DNA of 64,000 nucleotides from Oceaniglobus trochenteri. GTDB lineage: Bacteria > Pseudomonadota > Alphaproteobacteria > Rhodobacterales > Rhodobacteraceae. The notes below the pieces were generated by a model. The model saw only the letters and a program-made list of their open reading frames with translations. It had not been told where the DNA came from and did no database searches. The translations under genes and the position numbers were made by a program. The stretch is taken from positions 543,553 to 607,552 of the forward strand of contig NZ_JACNMM010000003.1 in assembly GCF_020529025.1 (NCBI RefSeq), written 5' to 3'. Numbering within the stretch: position 1 is the stretch's first letter; every line of letters starts with the position of its first letter. Shown here one piece after another: positions 1 to 10,061 of this stretch.

Positions 1-520
1 TCATCGCCTGCGCCGCGCGGGTGCCATGGCGCGCGAAGATGCCGTCATAGGCGCTGGCGGTCTTGTCCGACACGATCTCGACCCCGTCGAAAAGATCACC
101 CAGCCCCGATTGCGCCACCTTGCGTTCCTGGTCCAGAAGATCGCCCTTGGTGATGATCAGCAGGCGGAAATCGCCCGAGAGGGCGCGCAGGGTGTCCTCG
201 ACCTCGGGCAGAAGATCGATCGGGTGCTCGAGCATGTCACGCCCGGCATCGACAAGTTCGCGGATCACGCGGGCGGGCACCTTTTCGTCGGTGATGTCGA
301 TGGCGGTTTCGATCATCGACAAGACAAAGCCCTTGATGCCGAAACCGTAGTGGCCCAGGTTGCGCCGCTCGGCCGCCAGAAGGCGGGCATCCAGATCGTC
401 GCGCGGGGCATAATCGGCCAGCAGGGCGGCGAATCGTTCCTGCGTCAGGCGGAAGAAGGTTTCGTTGTGCCAAAGGGTGTCATCGGCGTCGAAGGCGATG
501 GTTGTCAGGGCGGGCGTCAT
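1..520 (-). CDS. HAD-family hydrolase (3' end beyond window)
   Basis: The gene starts at 520 and runs off the left edge with 173 codons visible. Motif I is FDADDTLW with the nucleophile Asp11 and acid/base Asp13. Motif II is the ITKGD segment with Thr125, and motif III is the SDK segment with Lys153. An alpha-helical cap lies between residues 18 and 110. This is the layout of haloacid-dehalogenase-type phosphatases, which dephosphorylate small cytosolic metabolites. The substrate cannot be told from the sequence. Motif IV (the second acidic pair) would lie beyond the edge. The gene is divergent from clpS, with about 115 bases between the two starts. Confidence 0.88.
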   Translation of the reverse strand, partial: MTPALTTIAFDADDTLWHNETFFRLTQERFAALLADYAPRDDLDARLLAAERRNLGHYGFGIKGFVLSMIETAIDITDEKVPARVIRELVDAGRDMLEHPIDLLPEVEDTLRALSGDFRLLIITKGDLLDQERKVAQSGLGDLFDGVEIVSDKTASAYDGIFARHGTRAAQAM

Positions 521-634
521 TGGGTCTCCGGCTGTGGTTTCGGAACGTCGGGGCATTGCCCCCTTTTCACACGGAACTCAGGGCTTATATAGTCGCATCA
601 AAGCTGCCATTTCCCGACCGATCCGGAGTGCGAC

Positions 635-976
635 GTGAAATCGACCCCTATACAGATGTCGGACAAGGACGCCCCTGATGACGGTGACGCGGGCGTCATC
701 CTTGAGACACGCAAGAAAACCCAACGCCCGCCGCTCTACAAGGTCATGCTTTTGAACGACGATTACACGCCGATGGAATTCGTCGTGCATGTCCTTGAAC
801 GGTTCTTCGGCATGAACCATGCCCAGTCTTTCGAACTGATGCTGACGGTTCACAAGAAGGGGCTGGCGGTCGTGGGGGTGTTTTCCTTCGAAGTGGCCGA
901 AACCAAGGTGGCCCAGGTGATGGACTTTGCCCGTCGCCATCAGCACCCCCTGCAATGCACCATGGAAAAGGAATAG
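635..976 (+). CDS. clpS: ATP-dependent Clp protease adaptor ClpS
   Basis: A 113-residue protein with a variable N-terminal tail (about 30 residues) followed by the ClpS core. The [15 protein letters not shown] segment and the VHKKG segment form the N-degron pocket of ClpS. The family binds ClpA and delivers proteins with N-terminal Phe, Tyr, Trp or Leu to ClpAP. I chose the GTG start at 635, which has a GGAG six bases upstream. An ATG at 656 would give a shorter tail. The methyltransferase gene follows after 9 bases, so the two are probably cotranscribed. Confidence 0.95.
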   Translation: MKSTPIQMSDKDAPDDGDAGVILETRKKTQRPPLYKVMLLNDDYTPMEFVVHVLERFFGMNHAQSFELMLTVHKKGLAVVGVFSFEVAETKVAQVMDFARRHQHPLQCTMEKE

Positions 977-985
977 GTTCGGCCG

Positions 986-1969
986 ATGCTGACCAACCGA
1001 CTGATGTTCGCCCGCGACAGCGGGCTGCTTTCGCTGCCCGGGTCCGGGCGGCTTTGCGTGTTCGGCGCGCGTTCGGGTGACGATCTTTCCCTGCTGGGCG
1101 CGGATCTGCAGGTGGTGCAGACGCTGCGCCCCGATCACGACGCCCTCAAGGCGCGCGGGCTGGACGTGGTGACCGAGCCGACAGGCGATTTTGCCGCCGC
1201 GCTGGTGGTTCTGCCCCGCGCCAAGGATCAGGCGCGCGACCTGATCGCGCGGGCCGCCGCGCTGGTGGGGGATGGCCCGGTCTGGATCGACGGCCAGAAG
1301 ACCGACGGCGCCGACAGCATGATCCGCGAGCTTCGCAAGCGCGCCACCCTGGGCGAGGTGATCGCCAAGGCCCATGGCAAGCTGTTCTGCGTGACGGGGG
1401 CAGATGTGGCCGATTGGCGCGCGGCGCCGTCGCGCCTGTTGAACGGCATGGTGACGGTGCCGGGTGTCTTTTCCGCCGATGCGATCGACCGCGGCTCACA
1501 GCTTCTTGCGGCGCATCTTCCGGCGCAGATGAAGGGCGTCGTCGTCGATCTGGGGGCGGGCTGGGGTTATCTTTCGGCCGAGCTTTCGGCGCGTGACGAC
1601 ATCAGCGAACTTCACCTGGTCGAGGCCGATCATGCCGCCCTGGCCTGTGCGCGCGACAACGTCACCGATCCGCGGGCGCGGTTCCACTGGGCCGATGCCA
1701 CCACCTTTGCCCTTCCGGGCGGTGCCGATCACGTTGTGACCAATCCGCCGTTCCACATCGGCCGCGCGCCCGATCCGTCGCTGGGCCGTGCCTTTATCGC
1801 CGCAGCCGCGCGGATGCTGAAGCCGGGCGGGCAACTGTGGCTGGTGGCCAACCGACATCTGCCCTATGAGACGGAGCTTGGCGAGAAGTTCGTCAAGACC
1901 ACCGATCTTGTGCGTGACCCGGCGTTCAAGGTGATCCACGCCGAGCGCCCGCGCAAGAAACCCCACTAG
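986..1969 (+). CDS. rsmC: RsmC/RlmG-like rRNA guanine-N2 methyltransferase
   Basis: A 327-residue protein with a degenerate N-terminal half and a C-terminal class I SAM methyltransferase domain. SAM motif I is VVDLGAGWGYLSAEL, and motif IV is NPPFHIG, the NPPF form used by enzymes that methylate exocyclic amino groups. The following KPGGQLWLVANRHLPYE is typical of RsmC/RlmG. The probable reaction is m2G formation on 16S rRNA (G1207 in E. coli RsmC) or 23S rRNA; the sequence does not decide which. It lies in a rightward cluster with clpS and the following SDR gene. Confidence 0.82.
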   Translation: MLTNRLMFARDSGLLSLPGSGRLCVFGARSGDDLSLLGADLQVVQTLRPDHDALKARGLDVVTEPTGDFAAALVVLPRAKDQARDLIARAAALVGDGPVWIDGQKTDGADSMIRELRKRATLGEVIAKAHGKLFCVTGADVADWRAAPSRLLNGMVTVPGVFSADAIDRGSQLLAAHLPAQMKGVVVDLGAGWGYLSAELSARDDISELHLVEADHAALACARDNVTDPRARFHWADATTFALPGGADHVVTNPPFHIGRAPDPSLGRAFIAAAARMLKPGGQLWLVANRHLPYETELGEKFVKTTDLVRDPAFKVIHAERPRKKPH

Positions 1970-1987
1970 CCCGTTTCGGAGTGCCGC

Positions 1988-2800
1988 ATGTCGTTTTCCA
2001 TCGCAGGTAAGACCGCAGTCGTTACAGGGGCCGCCAATGGCATCGGCCTGGCCATCGCCCGCCATTTCGTCGACAACGGCGCCAATGTCATGTTCGCCGA
2101 CATGGACGAGGACCGCCTGGCCAATGAATGTGGCGAGGCGCAGGAGAAATCCGATTCGATCCGGTATTTCTGTGGCGATCTGCGCGAAAAGCTGACCATC
2201 GCCAACCTACTGTCCGCCACGCTGGATGCCTATGACCGGGTCGATATCCTGGTGAATGCCTCGCGCCAGATGATGCCCACCGATCCGCTGGACCCCGATG
2301 ACGATTCGATGTCGATCCTGCTTCAGCAGAACCTGATGACGACGCTGCGCCTGTCACAGCTTTTCGCCAACCGCATGATCAAGCAGGCCGCCGAGGATGG
2401 CCACGAGGACCGGCCCGCCGGGTCGATCATCAACCTCAGCTCGATCGCGGCGCGCCGCACCCATGCCAACCTGCTGGCCTATTCGGTCAGTTCGGCCGCA
2501 CTGGACCAGGCGACACGTTCGCTTGCCGTGGCCCTCGCGCCCGAGCGGATCAGGGTCAACGCGGTGGCCTTCGGCAGCGTGATGAGCGCTTCGTTGAAAT
2601 GTGCGATCAAGGACGACAAGACCGGGATGCGCGCCGACATCATCGACCACACGCCGCTGTCGCGCATCGCCAGCCCCGGTGAAGTGGCCGAAGCGGTGCA
2701 GTTCCTGGCCTCGGACGGGTCAAAGTTCATGACCGGCCAGATCCTGACGGTAGACGGCGGGCGCACCCTGCTGGATGTCGTCGACCGCGCGGCGCACTGA
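1988..2800 (+). CDS. SDR-family protein lacking the catalytic lysine
   Basis: A 270-residue Rossmann protein of the short-chain dehydrogenase/reductase family. It has the TGAANGIG cofactor loop near residue 13, an NLSS strand with the catalytic-type Ser, and a C-terminal GQILTVDGGRT. Classical SDRs have Tyr-x-x-x-Lys; here Tyr165 is followed by S-V-S-S, so the lysine position (169) is serine. Either the enzyme uses altered chemistry or it is a non-catalytic or regulatory SDR. A CGGAG precedes the ATG. It lies immediately upstream of hemF and is probably cotranscribed with it; a link to haem is only positional. Confidence 0.88.
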   Translation: MSFSIAGKTAVVTGAANGIGLAIARHFVDNGANVMFADMDEDRLANECGEAQEKSDSIRYFCGDLREKLTIANLLSATLDAYDRVDILVNASRQMMPTDPLDPDDDSMSILLQQNLMTTLRLSQLFANRMIKQAAEDGHEDRPAGSIINLSSIAARRTHANLLAYSVSSAALDQATRSLAVALAPERIRVNAVAFGSVMSASLKCAIKDDKTGMRADIIDHTPLSRIASPGEVAEAVQFLASDGSKFMTGQILTVDGGRTLLDVVDRAAH

Positions 2801-2825
2801 GCGGGCAGGCAGAAGGGGGTCAGCC

Positions 2826-3707
2826 ATGAAAACCGATATGGACGAGCGCAAGGCGCGCGCCGCGGCCTGGTTCCGCGACTTGCGGGACACCATCGTCGCC
2901 GCCTTCGAGGCGCAGGAAGACCGGCACGCCGACGGCGCCACCGGCGGGCGTTTCGAAGTGACCCGGACGCAGCGCAAATCCGATGACGGCAGCGATGCCG
3001 GCGGCGGCCTGATGAGCGTGATGCGCGGCGGCGGCGTCTTCGAAAAGGTCGGCGTCAACATCTCGACCGTTCACGGCACGCTGGGCGAACGTGCCCAGGC
3101 GGCCATGGCGGCGCGCAAGGGCATCCCGGGCATGGCCGATGATCCGCGCTTCTGGGCCAGTGGCATCAGCCTGGTGGCGCATATGCAGAACCCCCACGCC
3201 CCCGCCGTTCACATGAACACCCGCATGTTCTGGACGCCCCATGCCTGGTGGTTCGGGGGGGGCTCCGATCTGAACCCCTGCATCGAATACCCCGAAGACA
3301 CGGCGCATTTCCACGCCACGCAGAAAACCCACCTCGATCCGCACGGGCCCGACCTCTATCCGCGGCTCAAGGCCTGGGCCGACGATTATTTCTACATCCC
3401 TCACCGGGGCCGCGCCCGCGGGGTGGGGGGCATCTTCCTCGACGATCATTGCACCGGCGACTGGGAGGCGGATTTCGCCCTGATCCAGGACATCGGCCGC
3501 GCCTTCCTGCCGGCCTATCTGCCGCTGGTGGATCAGCGCCGCGCCATGGACTGGGGCGAGACCGAGAAGGATGTGCAGCTGGTGCATCGCGGGCTCTATG
3601 CCGAATACAACCTGGTCTATGATCGGGGCACGAAATTCGGGCTGGAAACCGGCCACGATGCCAACGCCGTGCTGATGAGCCTGCCGCCTCTGGCCAAGTG
3701 GGTCTGA
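2826..3707 (+). CDS. hemF: Oxygen-dependent coproporphyrinogen III oxidase
   Basis: A 293-residue protein matching HemF along its length. It has GGGVFEKVGVNIS, the VHMNTRMF segment, the WFGGGSDLNP segment and the C-terminal YNLVYDRGTKFGL signature. It oxidatively decarboxylates coproporphyrinogen III to protoporphyrinogen IX in the cytosol. The start at 2826 has a strong AGAAGGGGG ribosome site; an upstream in-frame ATG at 2775 lies inside the SDR gene and is not needed. A hairpin terminator follows at 3727. hemE and hemC lie 1.6 to 3.7 kb downstream. Confidence 0.96.
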   Translation: MKTDMDERKARAAAWFRDLRDTIVAAFEAQEDRHADGATGGRFEVTRTQRKSDDGSDAGGGLMSVMRGGGVFEKVGVNISTVHGTLGERAQAAMAARKGIPGMADDPRFWASGISLVAHMQNPHAPAVHMNTRMFWTPHAWWFGGGSDLNPCIEYPEDTAHFHATQKTHLDPHGPDLYPRLKAWADDYFYIPHRGRARGVGGIFLDDHCTGDWEADFALIQDIGRAFLPAYLPLVDQRRAMDWGETEKDVQLVHRGLYAEYNLVYDRGTKFGLETGHDANAVLMSLPPLAKWV

Positions 3708-3726
3708 TCGCCTGAGCACCCTCGCG

Positions 3727-3755
3727 CGCTGCCCGGACGGGCGGCGGCGTTCTTT
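3727..3755 (+). terminator. Rho-independent terminator after hemF
   Basis: An 8-bp GC-rich stem (CGCTGCCC / GGGCGGCG, one G-T pair) with a GGAC loop is followed by GTTCTTT. It lies 20 bases after the hemF stop and before the MFS gene, so it probably ends the clpS-to-hemF transcript. Confidence 0.6.
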
Positions 3756-3835
3756 ACATTCCCGCCTTTCAAACTGTACCAGCCGGTCTAGATTACCCCG
3801 TGGCCCGATGCGCGGGTCACTGCAAAGGCATTCCG

Positions 3836-5311
3836 ATGACTGACACACCGCAAACCGCGACACCGCCCGATCCCCGGGCGCGCTGGGTCGCCATGGGCAT
3901 TCTTCTTGTGGCCGGGTTCATGAACCTGATCGACGTGACCATCGTGAACGTCGCCCTGCCCAGCATGCAGGAGGCCTTTGCCGCCACCCCCGAACAGATC
4001 GAATGGGTGGTGGCCGTCTATATCCTGGTCTTTGCGCTGTGTCTCATCCCGGGGGGGCGGTTCGGTGACATCTACGGTCGGCGCAATGTCTTCATCGCCG
4101 GTGTCGTGGTCTTTACCATCGGGTCGGCCTTCTGCGGCCTTGCCCCCACGATCGAGGCGCTGGTGGGCGCAAGGGTGGTGCAGGGCATCGGCGGGGCGAT
4201 GATGATTCCGCAAACCCTTGCCCTTGTACCGGCGCTGTTTCCCCCGGAAGAGCGGGGCGCGGCCTTCGCCCTGTTCGGGCTTTCGGCGGGGCTTGCCTCG
4301 GTCACCGGGCCGGTGCTGGGCGGGCTTCTGATCGGGGCCGATCTTTGGGGGCTGGACTGGCGGCCGATCTTCCTGGTCAACATTCCCGTCGGCCTTGCGG
4401 CGATCCTTCTGGCGCTGCGGTTCCTGCCGCGTGTCGGGCGCCGCCGCGACCTGGGGATCGACGCGGTGGGCATACTTCTGGCGGGGGTCACGCTTCTCAT
4501 GGTGGTTTTCCCGCTGATCGAGGGGCGGGCGCTGGGTTGGCCCCTGTGGTGTTTCCTGATGATGGCGGGGGCGGTGCCCATGGCCTTTCTCTTTGCCCGC
4601 TGGCAGCGGCGGCAGGCCGAGGCCGAGCGCCCCGAGCTTCTTCCCGCCAGCCTTCTGGCCAACCGGACCTATCTTCTGGGCGTGCTGATCACCGCGCTGC
4701 TGTTTTCCGGCGTTCCGGGCTTTTTCCTGATCATGGCCCTGTTCCTGCAGAACGGCTTCGGGCTTACCCCGCTTGAATCGGGGCTGACGACGATGCCCTT
4801 CTCGTTCGGGGTGCTGGCGGCGTCACTGGTGGCGGGGCGGCTGGGCAACCGTCTGCTGCGTCCGCGGATCACGGCGGGCGGGCTGTCGGTGGCCATCGGC
4901 ATGGGAAGCCTCTGGATCGTGGTGGGCATGATGGAGGATGAGATTCTGCGCAGCGCCTTCGTTCTGCCGCTGCTGTTGGCCGGGTTCGGGCTGGGCACTG
5001 CCATCTCGCCGCTGTTCAACACGATCCTGTCGTCGGTGTCGGGGCCTGACAGCGGCTCGGCCTCGGGAACGTTGCAGGCCTTTCAGCAGGTCGGCGGCGC
5101 CATGGGCGTTGCCATCGTCGGGCAGATCTTCTTCACGATGCTGGAAGGGGTGCCGGCGGCGGGCAGCCCCGCCGCGCATCTTGTCTATGAACGGGCCTTT
5201 TCAACCGCGATCGCCTATCCGGTGCTGTCCTTCGCGCTTCTGGCCGGGGCGGTCTGGCTTCTGCCCCGGCCCTCGTCGCTCAGCCCCGCAAGGTCTCAAG
5301 CATCAGCGTGA
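3836..5311 (+). CDS. MFS multidrug efflux transporter (DHA2/EmrB type)
   Basis: A 491-residue, strongly hydrophobic protein with about 14 membrane segments, as in the DHA2 drug:proton antiporters. The first helix carries [14 protein letters not shown], the DHA2 motif near residue 30. Motif A is [11 protein letters not shown] in the first cytoplasmic loop, and motif C is the Gly/Pro-rich SVTGPVLGG in helix 5. The likely role is proton-driven export of lipophilic compounds across the inner membrane; the substrate is unknown. AAAGG lies seven bases before the ATG. The last 32 bases overlap the convergent end of hemE. Confidence 0.9.
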   Translation: MTDTPQTATPPDPRARWVAMGILLVAGFMNLIDVTIVNVALPSMQEAFAATPEQIEWVVAVYILVFALCLIPGGRFGDIYGRRNVFIAGVVVFTIGSAFCGLAPTIEALVGARVVQGIGGAMMIPQTLALVPALFPPEERGAAFALFGLSAGLASVTGPVLGGLLIGADLWGLDWRPIFLVNIPVGLAAILLALRFLPRVGRRRDLGIDAVGILLAGVTLLMVVFPLIEGRALGWPLWCFLMMAGAVPMAFLFARWQRRQAEAERPELLPASLLANRTYLLGVLITALLFSGVPGFFLIMALFLQNGFGLTPLESGLTTMPFSFGVLAASLVAGRLGNRLLRPRITAGGLSVAIGMGSLWIVVGMMEDEILRSAFVLPLLLAGFGLGTAISPLFNTILSSVSGPDSGSASGTLQAFQQVGGAMGVAIVGQIFFTMLEGVPAAGSPAAHLVYERAFSTAIAYPVLSFALLAGAVWLLPRPSSLSPARSQASA

Positions 5312-6308
5312 CATTCTCGGGGTCGGCATCCGGCGTGATGCCATGCCCGAGGTTGAAGATATGCGGCCCCCCCGCAAAGGCGGCCTTGATGCGGCGCACC
5401 TCGTCGATCAGGGGCTGACCGCCTGTGACCATGTGTCCCGGGGCCAGGTTGCCCTGAACACAGCCATCAACCTGCACGTTCTTCACGGCCCACTCGGCGC
5501 TGACCGAATTGTCGAGCGCGACACAATCCGCGCCGGTTTCCCGGGCGAAACCGATATAGCCATCGCCCGCCTCGCGCGGGAAGGCGATGACCGGAACGCC
5601 GGGGTGGCGCGCCTTCAGTTCGGCGATGATCCGTTTCGCCGGTTCCAGGGCATAGCGGCGGAAATCATCGCCCTTCAGCGATCCGGCCCAGCTGTCGAAC
5701 AGCTTGACCACCTCGGCGCCCGCGTCGATCTGGGCGGAAAGATATTCGATGGTCGCTTCGGTGATCCGCTCCAGCAGCGCCTCGAAGAGGGGGCGGTTGG
5801 TGTCCTTCAGGGCGTGGGCCGGGGCCTGGTCGGGGGTGCCGCGCCCGGCGATCATGTAGGTGGCCACGGTCCAGGGCGCACCGGCAAAGCCGATCAACGC
5901 CACGTCGGACGGCAATTCGCGCGACAGGATCTTCAGCGTCTCATAGACGGGCGACAGGTGGTCGTGCACCGCATCGGCGGGTTTCAGGGCGTCGAAATCG
6001 CCCTGGCCGGTGATGGTTGACAGGCGCGGGCCTTCGCCGGTGACGAACCACAGGTCGGCCCCCAGCGCATCGGGGATCAGCAGGATATCGGCAAACAGGA
6101 TCGCGGCATCGAATCCGAAGCGGCGGATCGGCTGCAATGTCACCTCGGCGGCCAGGTCGGGGTTATAGCACAGCGACAGAAAGTCGCCGGCCTTGGCGCG
6201 GGTCGCCTTGTACTCGGGCAGGTAGCGGCCCGCCTGGCGCATCATCCACGCGGGCGGCGTGGGCAGCGTTTCACCGGCAAGTGCGCGCATCAATAACTTT
6301 TCGGCCAT
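5280..6308 (-). CDS. hemE: Uroporphyrinogen decarboxylase
   Basis: A 342-residue protein with the N-terminal signature [13 protein letters not shown] (Arg24, Arg28, Tyr29) and the [13 protein letters not shown] strand with the substrate-binding Asp74. It ends with the [13 protein letters not shown] segment. It decarboxylates the four acetate side chains of uroporphyrinogen III to give coproporphyrinogen III, the substrate of HemF. The ATG at 6308 has a GGGGGA ribosome site. The open frame continues upstream across hemC but that part is an antisense shadow. It is divergent from hemC, with 102 bases between the starts. Confidence 0.97.
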   Translation of the reverse strand: MAEKLLMRALAGETLPTPPAWMMRQAGRYLPEYKATRAKAGDFLSLCYNPDLAAEVTLQPIRRFGFDAAILFADILLIPDALGADLWFVTGEGPRLSTITGQGDFDALKPADAVHDHLSPVYETLKILSRELPSDVALIGFAGAPWTVATYMIAGRGTPDQAPAHALKDTNRPLFEALLERITEATIEYLSAQIDAGAEVVKLFDSWAGSLKGDDFRRYALEPAKRIIAELKARHPGVPVIAFPREAGDGYIGFARETGADCVALDNSVSAEWAVKNVQVDGCVQGNLAPGHMVTGGQPLIDEVRRIKAAFAGGPHIFNLGHGITPDADPENVTLMLETLRG

Positions 6309-6410
6309 GGTATCCCCCGTCGGTTGCACCCATGGGTGGTCTGGTTCGCGGGACGGTTTGTCAAGCGGGTTTCGGTTGTCACCCGCCTGCGCCGGGGCTA
6401 GGGATTGGCC

Positions 6411-7364
6411 ATGACAGCAGCTCTTCCCACACCCGCCCAACCGCTGAAGATCGGCACCCGGGGGTCGCCCCTGGCGCTGGCCCAGGCCCATGAAACCCGC
6501 GACCGCCTGGCCGCGGCCTTCGATCTGCCGCCCGAAGCCTTCGAGGTGGTCGTGATCGTGACCACCGGCGACAGGGTGCAGGACCGCGCCCTGAAAGAGA
6601 TCGGCGGCAAGGGGCTGTTCACCCGCGAGATCGAGGCCGACATGCTGTCGGGCAAGATCGACATCGCGGTGCATTCGATGAAGGACATGCCAGTGTTGCA
6701 GCCCGAGGGCCTGGTGCTGGATTGCTATCTCCCGCGCGAGGACGTGCGCGATGCCTTCGTGTCGCTGGGCGGCGGGGCGCTGGATGCGCTGGAGGAGGGG
6801 GCCGTGGTGGGTACATCCTCGCTCCGGCGGCGGGCGCAGGTGCTGTACAAGCGGCCCGATCTGAAGGTGGTCGAGTTTCGCGGCAACGTGCAGACCCGGC
6901 TGCGCAAGCTGGCCGATGGCGTGGCCCAGGCCACCTTCCTGGCCATGGCGGGCCTGCGCCGCCTGAACCGGACCGGGGATGTGCCGCACATGCCGATTCC
7001 CGACGACGTGATGCTGCCCGCCGTGGCGCAAGGGGCCATCGGCATCGAAAGGCGCGCCGATGACAGCAGGGTGGCAGAGATGCTTGAGGCGATCCACGAT
7101 TTGCGCACGGGTCAGCAGCTTGCGGCCGAGCGGGCCTTTCTGGCCGCGCTGGATGGCTCTTGCGAGACGCCCATCGGCGGGCTGGCGGTGCTGGACGGCG
7201 GCAGCCTGCACCTGCGGGGTGAGATCCTGCGCTCGGACGGGTCCGAATGCCTGGCCGATGCCACCTCTGGGGCGATCGAGGATGGTGCCGAGATGGGCCG
7301 CTCCATCGCCGCGGGCCTTCTGGCGCGGGCGGGCGAGGGGTTCTTCGACTGGCATCAGGCCTGA
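6411..7364 (+). CDS. hemC: Porphobilinogen deaminase (hydroxymethylbilane synthase)
   Basis: A 317-residue protein with [16 protein letters not shown] at the N terminus, the [11 protein letters not shown] loop, VHSMKDMP, and the [11 protein letters not shown] loop whose Cys attaches the dipyrromethane cofactor. It polymerises four porphobilinogens into hydroxymethylbilane. GGGA lies six bases before the ATG at 6411; a TTG two codons upstream is less likely. The short shared intergenic region with hemE probably holds both promoters, so the two steps that flank HemD (not in the window) may be co-regulated. Its end overlaps the convergent MFS gene by 10 bases. Confidence 0.97.
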   Translation: MTAALPTPAQPLKIGTRGSPLALAQAHETRDRLAAAFDLPPEAFEVVVIVTTGDRVQDRALKEIGGKGLFTREIEADMLSGKIDIAVHSMKDMPVLQPEGLVLDCYLPREDVRDAFVSLGGGALDALEEGAVVGTSSLRRRAQVLYKRPDLKVVEFRGNVQTRLRKLADGVAQATFLAMAGLRRLNRTGDVPHMPIPDDVMLPAVAQGAIGIERRADDSRVAEMLEAIHDLRTGQQLAAERAFLAALDGSCETPIGGLAVLDGGSLHLRGEILRSDGSECLADATSGAIEDGAEMGRSIAAGLLARAGEGFFDWHQA

Positions 7365-8563
7365 ACGGGCATCCCCTCGCGGTCGGCGTAAAGCAGCGTC
7401 AGCGCACAGACCGTCACCATGGCGGCGCCGATGGTGGTGGCGACGGCATATCCCCCGAGCGCCGATCCCAGCGCGAAGACCCCCGCGCTGATGACCTGGC
7501 CGCCCAGGAACACCAGCGACACCAGCGAACCGCCGGTGCCGGGGCGGCGCGACATCATCTCCTGCACGTAAAGCAGCGGTAGCGAGGCCAGCACGCCCGC
7601 CCCGATGGCCCCCGGCGCGATCAGCAGCCAGACCACGGGCAACGCACCCAGAAACGGCAGCGCGAACAGGAAAGCGCCGTAGATCAGCGCGCCCAGCGTC
7701 AGGGCCGGGGTCAGGCCGATGCGCGCGGTCAGCCAGGGCAGGGCCAGGATCACCGGCATCTCAAGCCCGGCGACGATGCCCACGAAAAGGCCCACATCGC
7801 CCGGCCCGCGCCCCTCGGCCGCGTTCAGGATCAGGCCAACGGTTATCATGTAGACGGCGTTGGCCCCCTGTATCCCGGACAGCAGAACCAGCCGCGAGAG
7901 GACCGGCCAGCGGGCCATTTCGCCCAGGGCCGCGGCAAGCGACAACCCCGAGGCGGTATCCCTCCAGGCCGTCGCGCCGTCGCGCGGCCAGGCAAAGACG
8001 AAGATCGCCAGAAGTGCGGTGGCCGCCACCCCGCCGACGAAATAGACCGCCAGAAGGTTGACCCCCAGATTGAAGGCGACGGCCCATAGCGGCAGCACCA
8101 CCAGGAAGGGCAGGCAGAAGATCGCGCGGATCGTCGTCTGGATCGCGGTGCGCCGTTCGGGCGGGTGGACCGACCCGGCCAGCCGCGCCAGGGCGAACAA
8201 CTGGCCGAACAGCGTGCCGAAGGCCGGAAAGAACAGCACATGGGCCAGCACGAAGGCGACGGGACTGTGGGTCAGCGTCACGCCAAAGGCCCCGGCCATC
8301 CCGGCCAGGGCCATGAAGCGGGCCATGGTGCGGCGTTTGGCGCTGCGGTCGGTCAGGATGCCGACGCCCAGCGTCGCCACCAGCGACAGCGCCGAGCCTG
8401 TCATGAAGATCAACGCATATTGCCCGTCGGAGAACCCGAAACGCTCGATCCCGATCAGCGACTGATAGGCGCCCAGTGTGCTGCCCATGGTGCCGAAGGC
8501 GATCAGGCCAAGCGCGATCAGCCGCAGGCTGCGGTCGCGCAGGATGAGGCCAAGGGTTGTCAC
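7355..8563 (-). CDS. MFS transporter, 12 TM type
   Basis: A 402-residue hydrophobic protein with about 12 membrane segments in two halves joined by a central loop ([15 protein letters not shown]). Motif A is seen as [11 protein letters not shown]. The overall look is of the Set-type sugar efflux or related small-molecule MFS branches, but no substrate can be assigned. The GTG start at 8563 overlaps the stop of the upstream FAD-oxidase gene by 4 bases (GTGA), so the two are translationally coupled and may act on a common metabolite, such as a hydroxy acid or its product. Confidence 0.82.
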   Translation of the reverse strand: MTTLGLILRDRSLRLIALGLIAFGTMGSTLGAYQSLIGIERFGFSDGQYALIFMTGSALSLVATLGVGILTDRSAKRRTMARFMALAGMAGAFGVTLTHSPVAFVLAHVLFFPAFGTLFGQLFALARLAGSVHPPERRTAIQTTIRAIFCLPFLVVLPLWAVAFNLGVNLLAVYFVGGVAATALLAIFVFAWPRDGATAWRDTASGLSLAAALGEMARWPVLSRLVLLSGIQGANAVYMITVGLILNAAEGRGPGDVGLFVGIVAGLEMPVILALPWLTARIGLTPALTLGALIYGAFLFALPFLGALPVVWLLIAPGAIGAGVLASLPLLYVQEMMSRRPGTGGSLVSLVFLGGQVISAGVFALGSALGGYAVATTIGAAMVTVCALTLLYADREGMPVQA

Positions 8564-9966
8564 GGAATGACCTTGCCGGGGTTCATGATGCCGCCCGGGT
8601 CCAGCGCGTCCTTGATCCGGCGCATCACGTCCAGCGCGACCGGGTTCTTGCGTCGGGCCATGGTGGCGCGCTTGGCCTTGCCGATCCCGTGTTCGGCGGA
8701 AAAGCTGCCGCCCAGGTCGGCCACCACGTCCTCGATCCGGGCGACGATGGCGTCGGATTGCGGGATGCCGGCCTTGCTGGGCCACATGCTGAGGTGGACA
8801 TTGCCATCGCCCAGGTGGGCAACCACCATGCTCTGCCCCTCGGGGTCGATGGCGTGAAAGGCGGTTTCGGCCTGGCGCAAGAAATGCTCGACCCCGTCCA
8901 GGGGCAGGGCCACGTCCATCAGCAGGACGGGTTGCTGCATCACCGACATTTCGCCGGCATCCTCGCGCCGGGCCCACATCTCGGCGCGCTGGGCCTCGTT
9001 TCGGGCGACCACGGCATCCAGGACACCGCCCTCTTCGGTCATCTCGCCCAGGGTCTGTTCCAGCAGGTCGACGATGGGCAGGCTGCCGTCTTCGTTGAGC
9101 GTTGCATCACGGGGGGCGGTGGCGCCGATTTCCACCATGATGTTCACGGCGTGGCGCTGATCGAAGGGCGCGCGGGCCTTGGGGCGCAGGCGCAGGTGGC
9201 GTTCGATATAGGCGGCGGGCATGTATTCGAAGGCTTCGACAGCGCCCCCCGTCGCGGCCTGAAGCCGGTTCAGCAAGGTCAGCGCATCGCCCAGCGAGGG
9301 CAGCGCCACCATCGCCGTGGCATAGGCGGCGGGCATGGGTTGCAGCTTCAGGACAGCGGCGGTGATGATGCCCAGCGTGCCCTCGGCGCCGATGAACAGG
9401 TCGCGCAGGTCAAAGCCCGAGTTGTCCTTGCGCAGCTCGCTCATCAGGTCGAGGATTTCACCGGTGGGCAGAACCACCTCGATCCCCAGCACCTGTTCGC
9501 GGGTATTGCCGAACCGGACGACGTTCGAACCGCCCGCGTTGGTGGAAAGGATGCCTCCCACCAGCGCCGATCCCCGTGCGCCCAGCGTGACCGGAAAGAC
9601 CAGATCGTGCGCCGCGACGGCATCGTGGACATGGGACAGGATTACCCCCGCTTCGACAATGGCGGTGCGGGCGGCAGGCCGGATTTCGCGCACCGCACGC
9701 ATCCGATCAAGCGAGATCATCAACTGCCCCGGCGCATGGGCGCCCCCCGCCAGCCCGGTGTTGCCCGACACCGGAACGACCGGGGTGCCGGTTTCATGGG
9801 CAAGCGCCATGATGGCCGCAACCTCGGCGGTGCTGCCGGGCCGCGCCACGGCCAGGGGTTGCCCCTTGTAGTTGCCTGTCCAGTCGCTGGCCCAGGGGGC
9901 GCAATCATCGCCGGTCGCGATGTTGGCCGGGCCGGTGATGGCGCGCAGTCGTTCGATGATGTCCAT
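8560..9966 (-). CDS. FAD-binding oxidase, GlcD/D-lactate dehydrogenase type
   Basis: A 468-residue protein with an N-terminal FAD-binding type-4 (PCMH) domain, including VVPVSGNTGLAGGAHAPG and SALVGGILSTNAGG, and a C-terminal FAD-oxidase domain ending in SAEHGIGKAKRATM and [15 protein letters not shown]. This family oxidises 2-hydroxy acids such as D-lactate, glycolate or D-2-hydroxyglutarate. The glcEF partners of glycolate oxidase are absent nearby, so a single-subunit D-2-hydroxyacid dehydrogenase is more likely. I chose the ATG at 9966, where similarity to the family begins. It is the first gene of a two-gene operon with the MFS transporter. Confidence 0.88.
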   Translation of the reverse strand: MDIIERLRAITGPANIATGDDCAPWASDWTGNYKGQPLAVARPGSTAEVAAIMALAHETGTPVVPVSGNTGLAGGAHAPGQLMISLDRMRAVREIRPAARTAIVEAGVILSHVHDAVAAHDLVFPVTLGARGSALVGGILSTNAGGSNVVRFGNTREQVLGIEVVLPTGEILDLMSELRKDNSGFDLRDLFIGAEGTLGIITAAVLKLQPMPAAYATAMVALPSLGDALTLLNRLQAATGGAVEAFEYMPAAYIERHLRLRPKARAPFDQRHAVNIMVEIGATAPRDATLNEDGSLPIVDLLEQTLGEMTEEGGVLDAVVARNEAQRAEMWARREDAGEMSVMQQPVLLMDVALPLDGVEHFLRQAETAFHAIDPEGQSMVVAHLGDGNVHLSMWPSKAGIPQSDAIVARIEDVVADLGGSFSAEHGIGKAKRATMARRKNPVALDVMRRIKDALDPGGIMNPGKVIP

Positions 9967-10061
9967 GGTCTGGCCCCCGCGGTTTCGTGCCGGCACTCTG
10001 TCGCCACCGGCCGGGATGTGCCAGCCCTTTCCCATGCGTTCAACCCGTGGAATGATGGCGC

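Noticed and set aside
3708..3835. Riboswitch before the MFS exporter
   Set aside because: Only a simple terminator hairpin is seen; there is no conserved aptamer-like structure.
6309..7355. N-terminal extension of hemE across hemC
   Set aside because: HemE family similarity and a good ribosome site begin at 6308; the extension is antisense to hemC.
8564..8977. N-terminal extension of the 7355-8563 MFS gene
   Set aside because: It lies inside the FAD-oxidase coding region in another frame; the GTGA overlap at 8560-8563 fits the true start.
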